Assembly: GCA_902729315.2 (NCBI GenBank)
Contig: LR746273.1
Location: 5,926,001-5,990,000 of the forward strand
Direction: 5' to 3'
DNA: 64,000 nucleotides
Origin: Spirodela intermedia
Lineage: Eukaryota; Streptophyta; Magnoliopsida; Alismatales; Araceae
Shown: positions 14,264 through 26,360 of the stretch, piece by piece
Layout of the letters: every line of letters begins with the position of its first letter
How positions within the stretch are numbered: position 1 is the stretch's first letter
Position numbers and translations under genes: made by a program
Notes under the pieces: model-generated
Database searches by the model: none
Seen by the model: the letters and a program-made list of their open reading frames with translations, nothing else
Told to the model about the DNA's origin: nothing

Positions 14264-15897
14264 AGAGGGAGATTCCTGCCGAACCAGAGATAGGACCCTC
14301 CCGCCGCAGAGGCGAAGTTGGCGGCCAACCCATCCTCATGAGAGTGGAGCAGAGATGGGTCAAAACGGTAGAAACGTACCTGACATGTCATGGGGAGAGG
14401 GAAGGCGGCTTCCTTCCTGCGATGAACTGACTGGGCAAAATAAAAGAACAGTTCTTCTGCAACATCAAAGAAGAATCCCGACCGCGACGCGGGACCAGAA
14501 GACCGGGATCTGAGGTTCCTCATTCGCGTACGTTACTCGAATTAAATAAGTTACTTAATTGCACTGGCCCCTCTTCGAGCTCCCTTAATAACTAGCAACA
14601 TAATTTTATTTACTTTTATACTTCCGTGGTCCGGGCCCAAATGACTCAGTTAACACCATGAGATATTTTGTTTACGTATATACTCTAAATCCTTGTAAAG
14701 ATCTACCAGCCCGGATGGGGGGCGACGGGAATAATTTTCATGCAGGGCCAAGAACGGAGTTTTGACTATTAACAAGGGTTCTTGTGAAAAATAGGCACAG
14801 GTCATCCAACTGCCAGTAGTCGTCAACGCCTGAGGTAGCACACGTGCTTTCTTCTTAAAAGCGGAACGCCCGCCTAACCAGACAGGGACGTTCAGCGTGG
14901 AGAGGTAGGTTTAATAAAATAAAATAATAATAATAATAATAATTTACACATGTATAAAAAAAATAAAAGTCTTAGGACTGTAAACTGTCGAGAATATGTA
15001 ATTTTGTATTCATATGATTGAATATATTATTTGCTCTAATGGGACGTTTTATAAATATTTACAGAACTGCTCTGCTGTGTACGGAACAGAGCCGATGAAC
15101 AAGGTAGACATTTTAGTCAAAATGATGTCCCATAGCTCATAAATAGTAACCATTTTTTTTTAATTAGTGAATATAATATCCCCCAGGGTCAGAAGCAGGG
15201 TCTGGTGTGGGTGCAGAACATCGTATTTTTTTAACCAGAATATTAAAATAAGTTTATTGTGTTCTAACACTTTCTGCATTTTTTTTATTTTATATATCTG
15301 ACGTAATTAAAAACATTTATCCTTCACAGGCGTATCGTTGACTTTCTTGTCCTCTTATGAAAATAAATGCATATTAACATAGAGTTCGACAACTTAATAC
15401 GAATCATCTGAGGAAGACCACATTAGTGGAAGAAAAAAAAAAAGGATTGGTTTTTATCTTATAAACCGAGTTCTACAGCACCATAATCTAGAGAGAGAGA
15501 GAGCGAGAGAGAGGTTGAATCAGCAGACACATTAAGCGAGTTGACCGAATATTTATGCCCAAATTATAAAGGCTTTTTTTCTTCCTCGTTGATCCCCGGA
15601 CTCCAGAGAGAATGAAAGCTGTTTTCAGACAGAACGAGCTTAGTTCAGAAGAGACCCCAAGATTCTCAGCCATCCAGATTACTATTTTCTTCTTGAGATC
15701 GCTAAGATGAGGAGGAAATTTTGATGCATTTGGTGGAAAAAACTTACCTGGGGAAGGAAAATTGTTTCATCAGATATCAACAACGATAGAGGAAGCATGG
15801 ATCTGCATGAACCATGATGAAGAACAGGCCTCACAAAGGAAGAAACAGAAATATTGAGTTCCATCAGGTTAAGCAGTTGAAATCTGACTCACTACAT

Positions 15898-15932
<35 letters not shown>
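13850..15932. other. Upstream region of the ExAD-like gene and downstream region of the RBP45-like gene
   Basis: No coding gene is supported here. The part next to 13849 should hold the 5' UTR and promoter of the ExAD-like gene. A (GA)n run lies at 14212-14259 and another short GA run near 15491. From 14900 to 15480 the sequence is AT-rich. The end adjoining 15932 should be the 3' UTR of the RBP45-like gene and begins with a (TGA)n run at about 15899-15931. Confidence 0.5.
14212..14259. repeat. (GA)n microsatellite
   Basis: About 24 GA units lie roughly 360 bp upstream of the ExAD-like start codon, possibly in its 5' UTR or promoter. Confidence 0.95.
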
Positions 15933-15933
<1 letters not shown>

Positions 15934-18900
15934 CAAGCTAAGTTCCTCAACCATAGAGGCCTTCCCACCATCGAGTTTCCATGAACAGCAGTGTAGGTGG
16001 CATTCAACCTAACCAGAGGATTCAAGATAGCAGATAGATGATGAGATCCCTTAGGAAAGCAATGTGAGCAAAGAAAACGAGAGAGAGAGAGAGAGAGAAC
16101 TAACTTATCCACATCTGGAATAGCCAACGGGTCGAAAGCTTCCTCCCTGTGTTCTGCAGTAGGGATCGAACCCACCATGGCAGTCATGTCTGAGAGACCA
16201 TCCGCCTGGAAAGAGGAGGCAGAAAACTATGAAGCTGCCATGAGAAAGAAAAGAAGAAAACTATTTCTTGCCAAACTATTCAGAAGGGATCTCTGTAATG
16301 ACGTCAACAACCAGGTTAAGTCCATTTCTGCCCGTATTAATCTCAAACTGGGTCACTGCCAATCTGGGTAAAACCCCGGAATGGGTTCATTTCCACATTA
16401 AAACTTGCAGTATTTCCGAGATATAATCACAGAATAAGAAGAGGGAAGAAAACCCAGAACACGCATGCATCAAATTATCTTTTATTTCACATAAATTATA
16501 GAAGGCCCTCCTCCATAAAAGAATGGGAGAAGTGTTAACAACACTAATAGATGACAGAAAAGTGTCCTTGCCTGTTGAGGGTATTGGCCATATCCAGCAT
16601 AGGCGCCATACGCATAGAAAGACGGATCTTGAGAAGCTCCATACGCATAGGCATCATATCCTTGTCCATAGCCATAATAACCAGCCCACTGGTTGGGATC
16701 CGCTTGTTGGGCCCACATGGCAGATGGATCCTGAGATCATGAACACAAAAGGAAACCTCTGCGTCAGGAAACATTGAAAACTGTGCATACCCCCTTCCAA
16801 TCATGAGATCAGCAAGCGTTTCCTTTCCAATTCAGAATGCAGACGGTTAGCATACTACGTATACAGAATGAAAGCAAAACTACCCATGAAAGTTACAGAA
16901 ACAGTTGACCATCAGTTGAAGTATTCAGAAAGGAAGAATTGATCCTACCCGTTTCCTATTTATAGATGCCCTTAAAAAGTCGTCAAGTTAAGTTCCTCTA
17001 GGGAACATGGATAGAGCAGTTAAGTTCGTCAAGTGTTCACCAGGAAAGAACACTACTTCCTTACACTGACAGCTCGAAGAAAGCTATTGTCGATGAAAGT
17101 TACAATCTCTCACAATGATATAAAGTCAACTGCGGGGTTATGTACCTTCACGGGAGGTCATCCTGACTCATGGAGAAGTAAATACTGAAGTGAGTATGCT
17201 AGATTCAATACTGGTTGAGTGGCTATGGCTGAAAATTGTACTCCCACACATTGGTACAAAGGTTACCCTCCACATCAAATACTGTTGTGACAACAGGGCT
17301 GAGATCAGGGTCGCTAATAGTCTTGTGCGAAAGGATGAGATAATACAAATAACCATCGACAACAGAGCTGATACTTCATCAGGGAAGGAATAAGAGATGC
17401 AAAAACGGTGAACAAGTTGAACGTGAGATATATCCAATCTCAGCTTGAGGGAAGGGTGTAGAAATGGATTAACATTATAGCTCCCAAGACATGATATAAT
17501 ACAAACTAGATCCCCCCATTAGCGGATTCCATTGGACTGCGCGCTTTGATTGACCACCCTTTTTAACCTTTTATATCAAGAAACCCCTGTCTAGGGTTTC
17601 TGGTTTATGGTTGAGAATCCCCTGCGTGTATCACAGATTTGTGTATAGATCTCCAGCCATCCCCTCCTAGAGGTACTTAATAGCATTATTCCAAACTATA
17701 TGTCTCAGTTGCACAGAAACTCAGAGAAGCCGTAAAAACGAGGAAATTTAACTGAATCTGGGATCTATCCAAGGAAAACACTTTTGTTTCTGGTTTTCAA
17801 AGACTAAGTCCAAACTACTCTGGCGCAGTCAAAGTATTTCCTAAATATGACCATTTGCTATGGAAGATATACATTATAGAATGATAATCGTAAAAAAATT
17901 AAACGTCGGGATTATCTTCAAAAACAAACCTGCTTATTTTCTGAGCTTTTACCCCATGAAAGACGAACAACTTGTTGACCAATCATCGTCCCGTGCATTC
18001 TTTGAATAGCTTCTTCAGCAGATGCCCTTAAAAGCAAAGAAGAGGAAATTCAGTGATGTAAAGCATCCAAAAAGAAGAGGTTAAGGGTAACTTTTACAGA
18101 ATTAAAGCAGAATATCATCATTCAGGCAAGGAAAACCTGGCATATAAACTGTCTATAGTAAATATGACGCAAATGGGTATAGATTACAGTATAGAAACAA
18201 TCAACAATATGTAGAAAAAATATGAGGTAACTAAAACCGGACGGCAACAGTTGTTGGCATGCAGGCCTGGCATCCCACTCCTTGGCATGCTTATTTGACC
18301 TAATTCCACGTCCACGGAAGGAATAATTTATAGGGCATATCAAATCATGGTTCCGGAGACAAATGTTCAATCAGTTCCAACTGAAATTTTCAAACATCCG
18401 AATCCCCATGAAAAGTATAAAGAAAAAAAAGCAAGCAAAGGTGCATTTCTTCACTTGGCAATTTTGTTTAGATACCTCGTATTGGATTTCAAGAAATCCA
18501 AATAAGACAATGAAATAAATAAATGAAATTTATGGAGATAGGTTCACTGTTTTAGCATCTGCTAAACCATCTGCAGGGAAGGGAGATATGAATTGGCATT
18601 GTCAAGACTCTGGGCTAATTGTTACTACCAAAAGAATTGAATTATATTTCTTTTAAAGGGTATCCTCTTGAGCATTTAGAAAATTAACTGTCACACGCCT
18701 GTGCCTCATCATGCAGAATCTCATAAGATGGAAGACGGACTCGCAATATTGTGGACATACCTAGAGCCAAATTGGACAAAACCACAGCCTTTGCCTTGGG
18801 GTACTTTGACAGAAATAAGGTCACCAAATTGTGCAAAAATTTGCCTCAGTTCATCCTCAGTGATATTGGGATCCAAGCTGCCAACATATATCTGCAAGGA

Positions 18901-21900
18901 ATAATACCAAATCATATCAACAACAAGAATGATGCAAATTGACAGATCCTCGGGACAAAACGACCAGGGACAAACATATTGACTCACAGTTGTGTTCGTC
19001 ATGTCACCATCTGTTGCAACTGGCTGCACCTGTGGCGTGGCATAAGTCATCGGATATGCAGCTGTAAAAAATAGCAGGCATAATGTGGTTACTCTAAGAA
19101 TGAGCAGCATTAAAAAATAGATATCTGCCCATAGTAAGCAACTACCCAGTCTAAATACCAGTGTGAGTAGGATCCAAATTCTCGCATCCTACGCAGTCTC
19201 CCTGAGTACTGTAGTAATTATTTTCATAGTAATGCTTAACTAAATATTCGACAAATCAAAGAGTTCAAATGATCATAAACTGATTTGGCTTCAGTCTTTC
19301 TGCTCAAACACTTGACCGCAAAAGAATCATTTGAATATATGCATAACAAAAAACACAGACATCCAATAGGATGCCCTCTTCCTTGGGACTCCTATCTCTT
19401 CAACCACTTCCTCAGTTCCTCTAACTCAGTTTAACAGATGAATCACGAAAGCCAACACTTGTTTGGTTGGTCCAGATTCCAGAAAGCCCAAAAAAAAAAA
19501 AAAACTTATGAGAAAAAAAATGGTTTTGTCCCGTTTTCTTCCGTTTTTTTAAAACTTGCATAGATGATCTTTTAAAATAATTTCGAAACCAGATTTCAAG
19601 AGATTCCCTATCAGATCGTGTTTCTATCCACCAAGTTGAAAAACAAAGAAGCCGCTTCACCATGTCATAAGTATAATGAACATTGCTCAGTGAAACAAAT
19701 ACTAAAAGGGCAACTTTCAACAACCAAGTTTTGACATTATGCTGAATAAATTTCCATCATTACGGTGTTAATACTTGAAGAGAGGACATTCTATAACACA
19801 GTACAATAATCAATCTCGCCAGTGAGACCCTGAAGCTTATGATGATTTCCTTGCAGTAAGCTCTGGCAACAAGGCATCAGCACTTTTGTTCTTCTCCTAG
19901 GTCTTTCCTTATCTCCAAGCACTGTTAGTTTTAACTTTAAATTTCTAAGAACACTAGAAAAATTAGTCCATTTTTCCTTGTTTCAAAAGAAATAACACTG
20001 AAAAGCACTGAGGAGGAATTTCATAACTACTTTTAGTTACTTTTAGGAATAAATCCCCAACACCCTTGTATACTCATTTCCTTTAATGTCGACTAAGAAT
20101 ATTTAAATTAGTCAATGAAAGGATGTGAAATTTGGATGGCTGAAGGAGAAGGAATCCAAGTCTCGAGCTTCAGATGAATATTGTGATATTTTCAAATAAA
20201 AAGGTCATTAGTTGGACTAGAGATAGCATTGTGAATCCTCCAAACATGGTGATCACTTTTCTTTATTTGCATTATGAAAAAAAATGCATATAATCAACAT
20301 CTATACTTTACCCTTTTTATACAGGTTTTCAAACAATACGGTTGCTTCTTGCAAGCATCACCCTCATGAAAGGCTATCTCCCAATGAAAGTTCCCTCATT
20401 TAGCGATATAATGTGGAGCCTAATTATTACAGTAATGGACAAATGGTTAGGATTTTTATTTTTAAAAAAATTGTTAGGAATTTAATTCCATGCAACAAAG
20501 GGGAAACCAGGGCTGCAGACGAATCCAACATCTTCCATTTTTAATATCGCCTCTCCAGTATTTTGGCCAACGCACTAAGGTAGAGCATATCAATTCATGA
20601 ATGCTACCTGCATTTAACTCTAAATGTTAGAGTTACCAACCTCTAATGCCCAGGTTACTCTAGCCTCCAAATTATATCCAATCCTGCTACCAATAAAAGA
20701 AACAGATCTGCTATAATTCAAGGCACCAGGAAAGCGTTCAAAAAGTAAGCCACTCATTGGGAATGAAATGAGAAAAAGTATCCATATATTCCACCAATGA
20801 AACTGATCTCATATATATCACAAGAGCCGTTGGTAATGCTACCAATACTGACACAATAAACATTATAAAACTCTATGCCTCAACAAGGAGGAAAAAAAGT
20901 GTAATCACCTTTGGTAGTAGGTAACTGTTGCTGAAACCCTGCGGTCTTCTTTGGTGTGGCTGCACTAATGCGCATAGGCCTGGTGGAACAATAAACTCCA
21001 TTCATTTCTGTCATGGCACGGTTTCTCTCGGCCTCATCGACAAATTTTACAAATCCATATCCCTTTGATCGCCCAGTATTAGGATCAGTTACGACCTTTG
21101 CACCTCTGACTGAAGGATACTGGACTCTAAAGGTCTCTTGCAACAAGTAATCTGTGACATCAGGTGCTAAATCACCTACAAAGATGGAATGCTCTGGTCC
21201 AGCATCAGGACGTTTTTCCATGCCAAAGGAAGCCCAATTCAACCTAAACGTCTGCTCCGTTCCAGGCATCTGTGTCCCATTGTATGTTTGCAGGATCCTT
21301 TCTGCAGCTGCATGAGAAACAAATTCCACAAACCCATACCCCTCAGGCTGCCCAGTCAATCTGTTGCGAATAATCTTTATTGAAACAACCTATAGGTCCA
21401 CATGAAGCAAAAACCACTATTAGTCAAGAGATGCAATACAAGAAAAAAATGCGAGGAACAAACATTAACAGTTGTTCACGGAACGAAACACAATAATAAT
21501 TTTATTCAAATCTCAAGGTGAATGATCAAATAACGAACAGATGAACTTCCCCATAAAACATCAAGCATAGATTAATTCATAAAATCCCACAGAATCCACT
21601 ATGAAGCTGTGTCTCATACCAACCTAACTAAGTATTCATACTAATAGAGCCAAAAAAAGAACGGCACAACCAAGAAATCTAATGTCAAATAGCTAAACTT
21701 ACAATTCATTTAAAGCGATTCCACAGTTAAAAGTGTAGAATTATCTGCGCTCAAAAAACTATGACCTTATGCTTATAAGGGAAACAAGAATGTGAAAAAA
21801 AAAATTAACGAATGCCATTTATTTTATTCATGGTCAGAGCACCAAGAAGAAGAAAAAATAAAATCTAAGAATGGCACGTCTAATCCACCCAAATTCGTAT

Positions 21901-22719
21901 TTAAAAGATCCCAAGCCAGCCTAAATGTAATCATTAGAGCTGACAGAGATAAAAATAATCTTACAAAAAAATCCAACGTAAAAGAGAGGACGCACTTAAG
22001 ATGCCAGCTATTTAGACAAGGGGTAAGGTTTATGATTCTCAGGAATAAATAAATAAATAAATATGCAATTACTCTCTTCTCGCCATAAAGAAACAACTTT
22101 TGTCTATATATGCCAAGCTAAAGGAAAGAGGCCAGCAGTACAACGCAGAGGAAGGAGAGAAATATATCAATATAAGCCCTCTCTGATAGCTTTAACCACA
22201 CGCGATAGACATCTAGTGAAGAAGCGGCATTTCTATGCCACCTAGAAGCATGGTAACGAGCTGTTTTCAATCGAATTTTATAAACAAACTTAAAATCGAG
22301 ATATAGAGGTGATCTTTTCTGAATCTGAAATAGTTTCGGGATTTAATGGTATAACGAGAAGCAGTATGTGGTCCGCGATTAATTTCTATGTGGTCCCATA
22401 TTTAGGTTTTGACAACGTGCAAGAAGCAGACGCAGAGAAACACTCGAGACAGTCGCCACCACTGAGGGCAAGAGGAGAATAAAGGCTCTACGAGTCCGAG
22501 GAGCATGTGTCAAACGGGAGAGCAAACCTCTCCGGTGTGGGCGAAGCAGCTGCTGAGGTAGTTCTCATCGACCCAATACTGGAGGTTCCCAATCCAGAGA
22601 GTCCTCACTTCCTCGATAGAGGTGGGTTGGTGGTAGCCCTGAGGAGCCGCGGCGGCGGTAGGCCACGCTTGCTGGTGCTGTGCCTGCGCCCACTGCTGGT
22701 GGTGGGAAGAGGAATCCAT
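15933..22719 (-). CDS. RBP45/47-type RNA-binding protein with three RRMs (At5g19350-like)
   Basis: Members of this family are nuclear and stress-granule proteins that bind poly(U) or poly(A) RNA and act in mRNA maturation. Exons, 5' to 3': 22719-22528, 21389-20909, 19061-18988, 18891-18761, 18026-17930, 16730-16572, 16205-16105, 16008-15933. All phases join to give 436 aa. The N terminus is Gln/Ala-rich. RRM1 has TLWIGNLQ and EGYGFVEF (about residues 40-117), RRM2 has SIFVGDLA and KGYGFVKF, and RRM3 has IYVGSLDP and GCGFVQF. A Tyr/Gly/Ala-rich tail (GYGQGYDAYAYGASQD) is followed by the conserved PDVDKLNATYTAVHG end. The start at 22719 fits the family. An in-frame upstream Met begins a 140-aa reading frame (MGRANPQLYSNT) that I judge to be 5' UTR. 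The intron after RRM3 exon code, 16206-16571, has a GC donor. Confidence 0.94.
16206..16571 (-). other. GC-AG intron of the RBP45-like gene
   Basis: The exon ends CCTCAACAG and the intron starts GCAAGG. The next exon begins after TTTCCAG with GCGGATGGTCTC (ADGLSDM). Phase 0 on both sides keeps YPQQ-ADGLSDM in frame, and no nearby GT donor does. Confidence 0.82.
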
Positions 22720-22949
22720 CGTCTCCAGGCCCGTGATCGCACTTTTCCCTTCGGAGAAACCCTCTCTCTTTCTCTCCTTGTTCGGCAGCGGAGAGGGGAG
22801 ATGGTAGACTGCCGACGAGCTCCCCTTGATAAATTTAGCGTCCCGCGGAAACGGCCAGAATCCTGGCCCTTTACAAGTAGCTATACTACATCTGCTAGTG
22901 TTGGAGTACAGCTGAGGATTAGCCCGGCCCACTATGTTATCAATTTCTA

Positions 22950-24500
22950 GAAAATTGATGAAAAACCCACATATATTACTTAGAACTCTTTCAAATAACT
23001 AAGTTTTAACAAATTTAATAGAATTAAACTGAGGAAGATCTATGATTCTTAGGAGAAAAAAATCTTGTTGGCCCCTAAGAAGTAATATGATGAGTTTCTC
23101 TCATCCTCAAACATGCAACGTCTGAGTGGTCAAACCTCAAGTCATCACCGAATAGTAGCCATCAAACAGATGAAGAGAGAGCTCATGGGGAGAAAGTCTA
23201 ACAAAGGAAGGGAAGATACCTATTCTATCAGTATAAAGAGGAGACTCACAAACCAAAGGGGAAGCAGGTTGTATCACTAGGTGATTCTTAAGGAGAATAG
23301 GAGATCAAACATCTAGAATGGTATGGGGATTTATATCCTCCCTCCCTTCATTTATCTCTCTCTTCACATATATTAAGGGAAAAAGATACCTCATTTTTCC
23401 CTTTGTTGCTAGAAGAAGTTTCTATATTCTCTAGCTTGGCTCTCGTCTCTCTTTTGTACTATTAAAACACAAGTCTCATCATTTTGGTATTTGAATTGTC
23501 ACCAAAAACCTCTGATTCAAAAAAAAAAACCCTATCGAAAAGAGTCTAGAAGAGGTTTGAAAGGAGACTCACACTTTACAACAAAATGTTGTCACCTTCA
23601 TGGCAAAGTTTGAAGAATGTAATGGAAAAATCTCAATGATCAAGCAACAACTAGATCAGCTGCTTCACACCCTCAAGGACTCACAACGTCCAACAAACAC
23701 CCTTCCATACCAAGGCTATGACACAGGTGCTCCCTTGCCCACATCAACCAAATGAGTCCACCGTGAGCCTAGCAACTAGTAAAAGGATGCCTTATGACTC
23801 AAAACTAACATTTGCAACTGTCATAATGATCCTAACACTACTATGGAGACCCATTTCAAACAAAAAACCTTGAATTTTAGCCACAAAAGGAGCCTTGGCA
23901 ACCAACTAGGAGGATCAAAATGACTTTCTACAGAAGGTCAGATCTAGAGGATTGGATTTTCTATGCGAAGCTCTTCTTCTCCACTTATAGGATCGGCCAT
24001 GCAAACATACTTCCCATTGCCCTCTTGAGTCTTGAAGGAACAGTTTTGACTTGGTATAAATGAACTGGGGTTAGAGTACCTTTTTGCAATTGAGAGAACC
24101 TTTTACATAGGCTTTTGGAGTGTTTCTACTCCAATTCAAATAGCAATTTAGGTCATAAATTCTTAGAAAATAAATAGATTAGAACCATTGTCAAATATCG
24201 AAAGTAGTTTGAACACTTGTTGTCCTTGGATATCTTCTCAAATAGATATTACAAGACAATTTCTTAAAGATCTCCACCAAGACATCTAATTTGAAGTCAA
24301 TTTGTTCAAACCTATTGGTTTGGATGTGATTATAAGCAATCCACATAAGAAAACTTCTTCTCTATCAAGGTAATAGCAAATATACTTTAATATGCATGCA
24401 ACACCCTTTACTATAGATTATTATCTCAATTGTCGCAAGTGACCTGACTTCCCTCTTCCACAGCACTCAGCCAAAAAGAGTAACCTTTGGGCAACTCATG
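22950..24500 (+). mobile_element. Decayed Ty3/gypsy retrotransposon: LTR end, PBS-like site and gag relic
   Basis: An LTR-like stretch (about 23040-23480) has a TATATTAAGG promoter-like word near 23378. It is followed by a degenerate tRNA-Met primer-binding site (TTTTGGTATTTGAATTG) at about 23483. Then come gag fragments: MAKFEECNGKISMIKQQLDQ at about 23601 and, in the frame starting at 23881, WQPTRRIKMTFYRRS...DWIFYAKLFFS...LLSLEGTVLTWYK ending in a stop at 24061. This matches the gypsy gag pattern of a lysine-rich P-R-R-x-K-M segment, a W-I-Y-x-A-E-Q-F-F segment and H-L-E-G-x-A-L-x-W-Y. A later piece, FLKDLHQDI-stop-FEVNLFKPIGLDVI (about 24260-24330), continues it. Many stops make it dead, and no pol is seen. 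Confidence 0.75.
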
Positions 24501-26037
24501 ACTATCCCTAGACTAAAAAACCAAAATGACTCTTAAGTTTCGTTAGAGGAGATTCAAAAATAGGAGGCACATAAATTGTGTTTCACCTACAATAATAAGT
24601 TCTCTCCTAATCATTATTACCAACATAAACTCTAGATCATGGTTGTTTATTAAAGCTAGAATTTTGTATTTTAATTAGTTTTATTATTTTATTTTATGTA
24701 TTAACTTATAGAATAATTATAGTAATATATTATTACCTGAGCATAAATTTTTTTATTATAAAAATATAAGAATAAAACATAAAAATATCATTGCCCATTG
24801 ACAAGCCAACACTCGGCAATTGACCCAAAAGGACATTGTGCTTGAGTGGGTAGACCTAGACCAAATGAGCCACAAGTTGAGCTCTAGTGGCGAAGGACTC
24901 ACTTCGCAAACATGTGCGTCATTCCCCTGCCACGTCTTGGTGGCCAATCAGTCATGGAGCAAGGGGTGTCATACACACGTATGTGTGTGAGGGCGGACCA
25001 CCTTTTTATCTTCTCCCAAAATGTTCATGAGTATTATTTTATTTTGAGAGAAAGGATCTATGCTAAGAGAGCATAACTTTAATATATATTTACTTCAATT
25101 CATGAAAATCTTCCGATGTGGGACTAAAAGTTCTTGTTTATTTCAAGGTAGTAGTCTGGAGTGCAGTGTGATCCAGCGACACTTAGAATGTCACGTCATT
25201 AAATAAGGCATATCATATAGTAGGCAAGCCACCACAATACCATACATGTAAAGTAACCTATCAGTGGTTTGTGAATCCAACACTCAACATGCATGTGACC
25301 ATCGATGATAATCCAACGATGAGCAAAGCGTCATGGTACCAAAGACTAAGTTCCTAGTTGGCAACAATTCATGGTGGATTATTCTTGTGTCACTTAGTGC
25401 GCCACGGGACTAAGCACATCTAATTTAATTGCTCATGAAGCACCACAATACTAGGAACTTAAGTTCTCGCACGTATCACTATTAAGGATATAAAGATAAT
25501 AATTATTTATTTTCTAATAAAATAGACATCATTACTTATCTTTAAAAACCCAACGTCAATCGTAAATATAGAATCCATTCTTCCCTCTTGCATGATCAAC
25601 ACCTCTGACGATCAGCAAGCTCATTCATTTCTCCCTTGACTGTACTCAAGGCCTTTAGTGAGTGATCAGCTCTTCCCTTCCCCGCCCAGACAACGATGAT
25701 AACTTGGTTGACCCCTCTTTTCAGTGGATCTCCTCAGAAAGTGACGCAATGTTTTCAAATGATACTTCTGTGACTTGCGGCATGGTGTGATACGTTTGGA
25801 CAAAGTCAAGCCGTCACACTGATGTCTCTAGTTGCCCATAAGGCAGAGTAAATTTGGACAATAAGTTATTTCTTAATTTTGTCACTTATTTACATGCTTT
25901 CAATATTTATTTATATTTTACAGCAAACAATCTCACAGTAAAATCACCTAAAATATAAAGATTCTCAAGTAAAAATAATTAATTAATAAAAATTACAAAA
26001 AATACACTTATTGCTTATCTCACAGTAGTTTGTTTTA

Positions 26038-26360
26038 ATCACCAAACTATATAGACTTTAATTTTCTAGACACTATTAAAAGTTTTAGTCACCATATTTC
26101 ATATTTTTTTATTTTACTACAAACATCCCTTTTATTATGATATTTATTACATATCAAACATTAATTTTTAAATGTTTATATCTATCACTAAATTATAGAG
26201 ACTTTAACTTGCCAAACATTATTAGAAGTTTTAGTCACCAAACTTTAGATTAGTTATGCCACTATAAACATCATGCTTATTACAATGTTAGTTGTGGATT
26301 AAAATTTTATTTTAAAATATTTTTATCAATCTTAAATGAACTATCTTAATCACTAGACTT
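26038..26360. repeat. Diverged tandem repeat, about 146-165 bp unit
   Basis: The words ATCACCAAACTATATAGACT and ATCACTAAATTATAGAGACT begin at 26038 and 26184. Each is followed by a matching TATTARAAGTTTTAGTCACC segment and a CTACAAACATC / CTATAAACATC segment. A third, partial copy starts at about 26349. Copies are clearly diverged. Confidence 0.7.

Noticed and set aside
14116-14523. 135-codon minus-strand frame upstream of the ExAD-like gene
   Set aside because: Half of it is the (GA)n repeat read as Ser-Leu, and the rest has no homology; probably 5' UTR or promoter.
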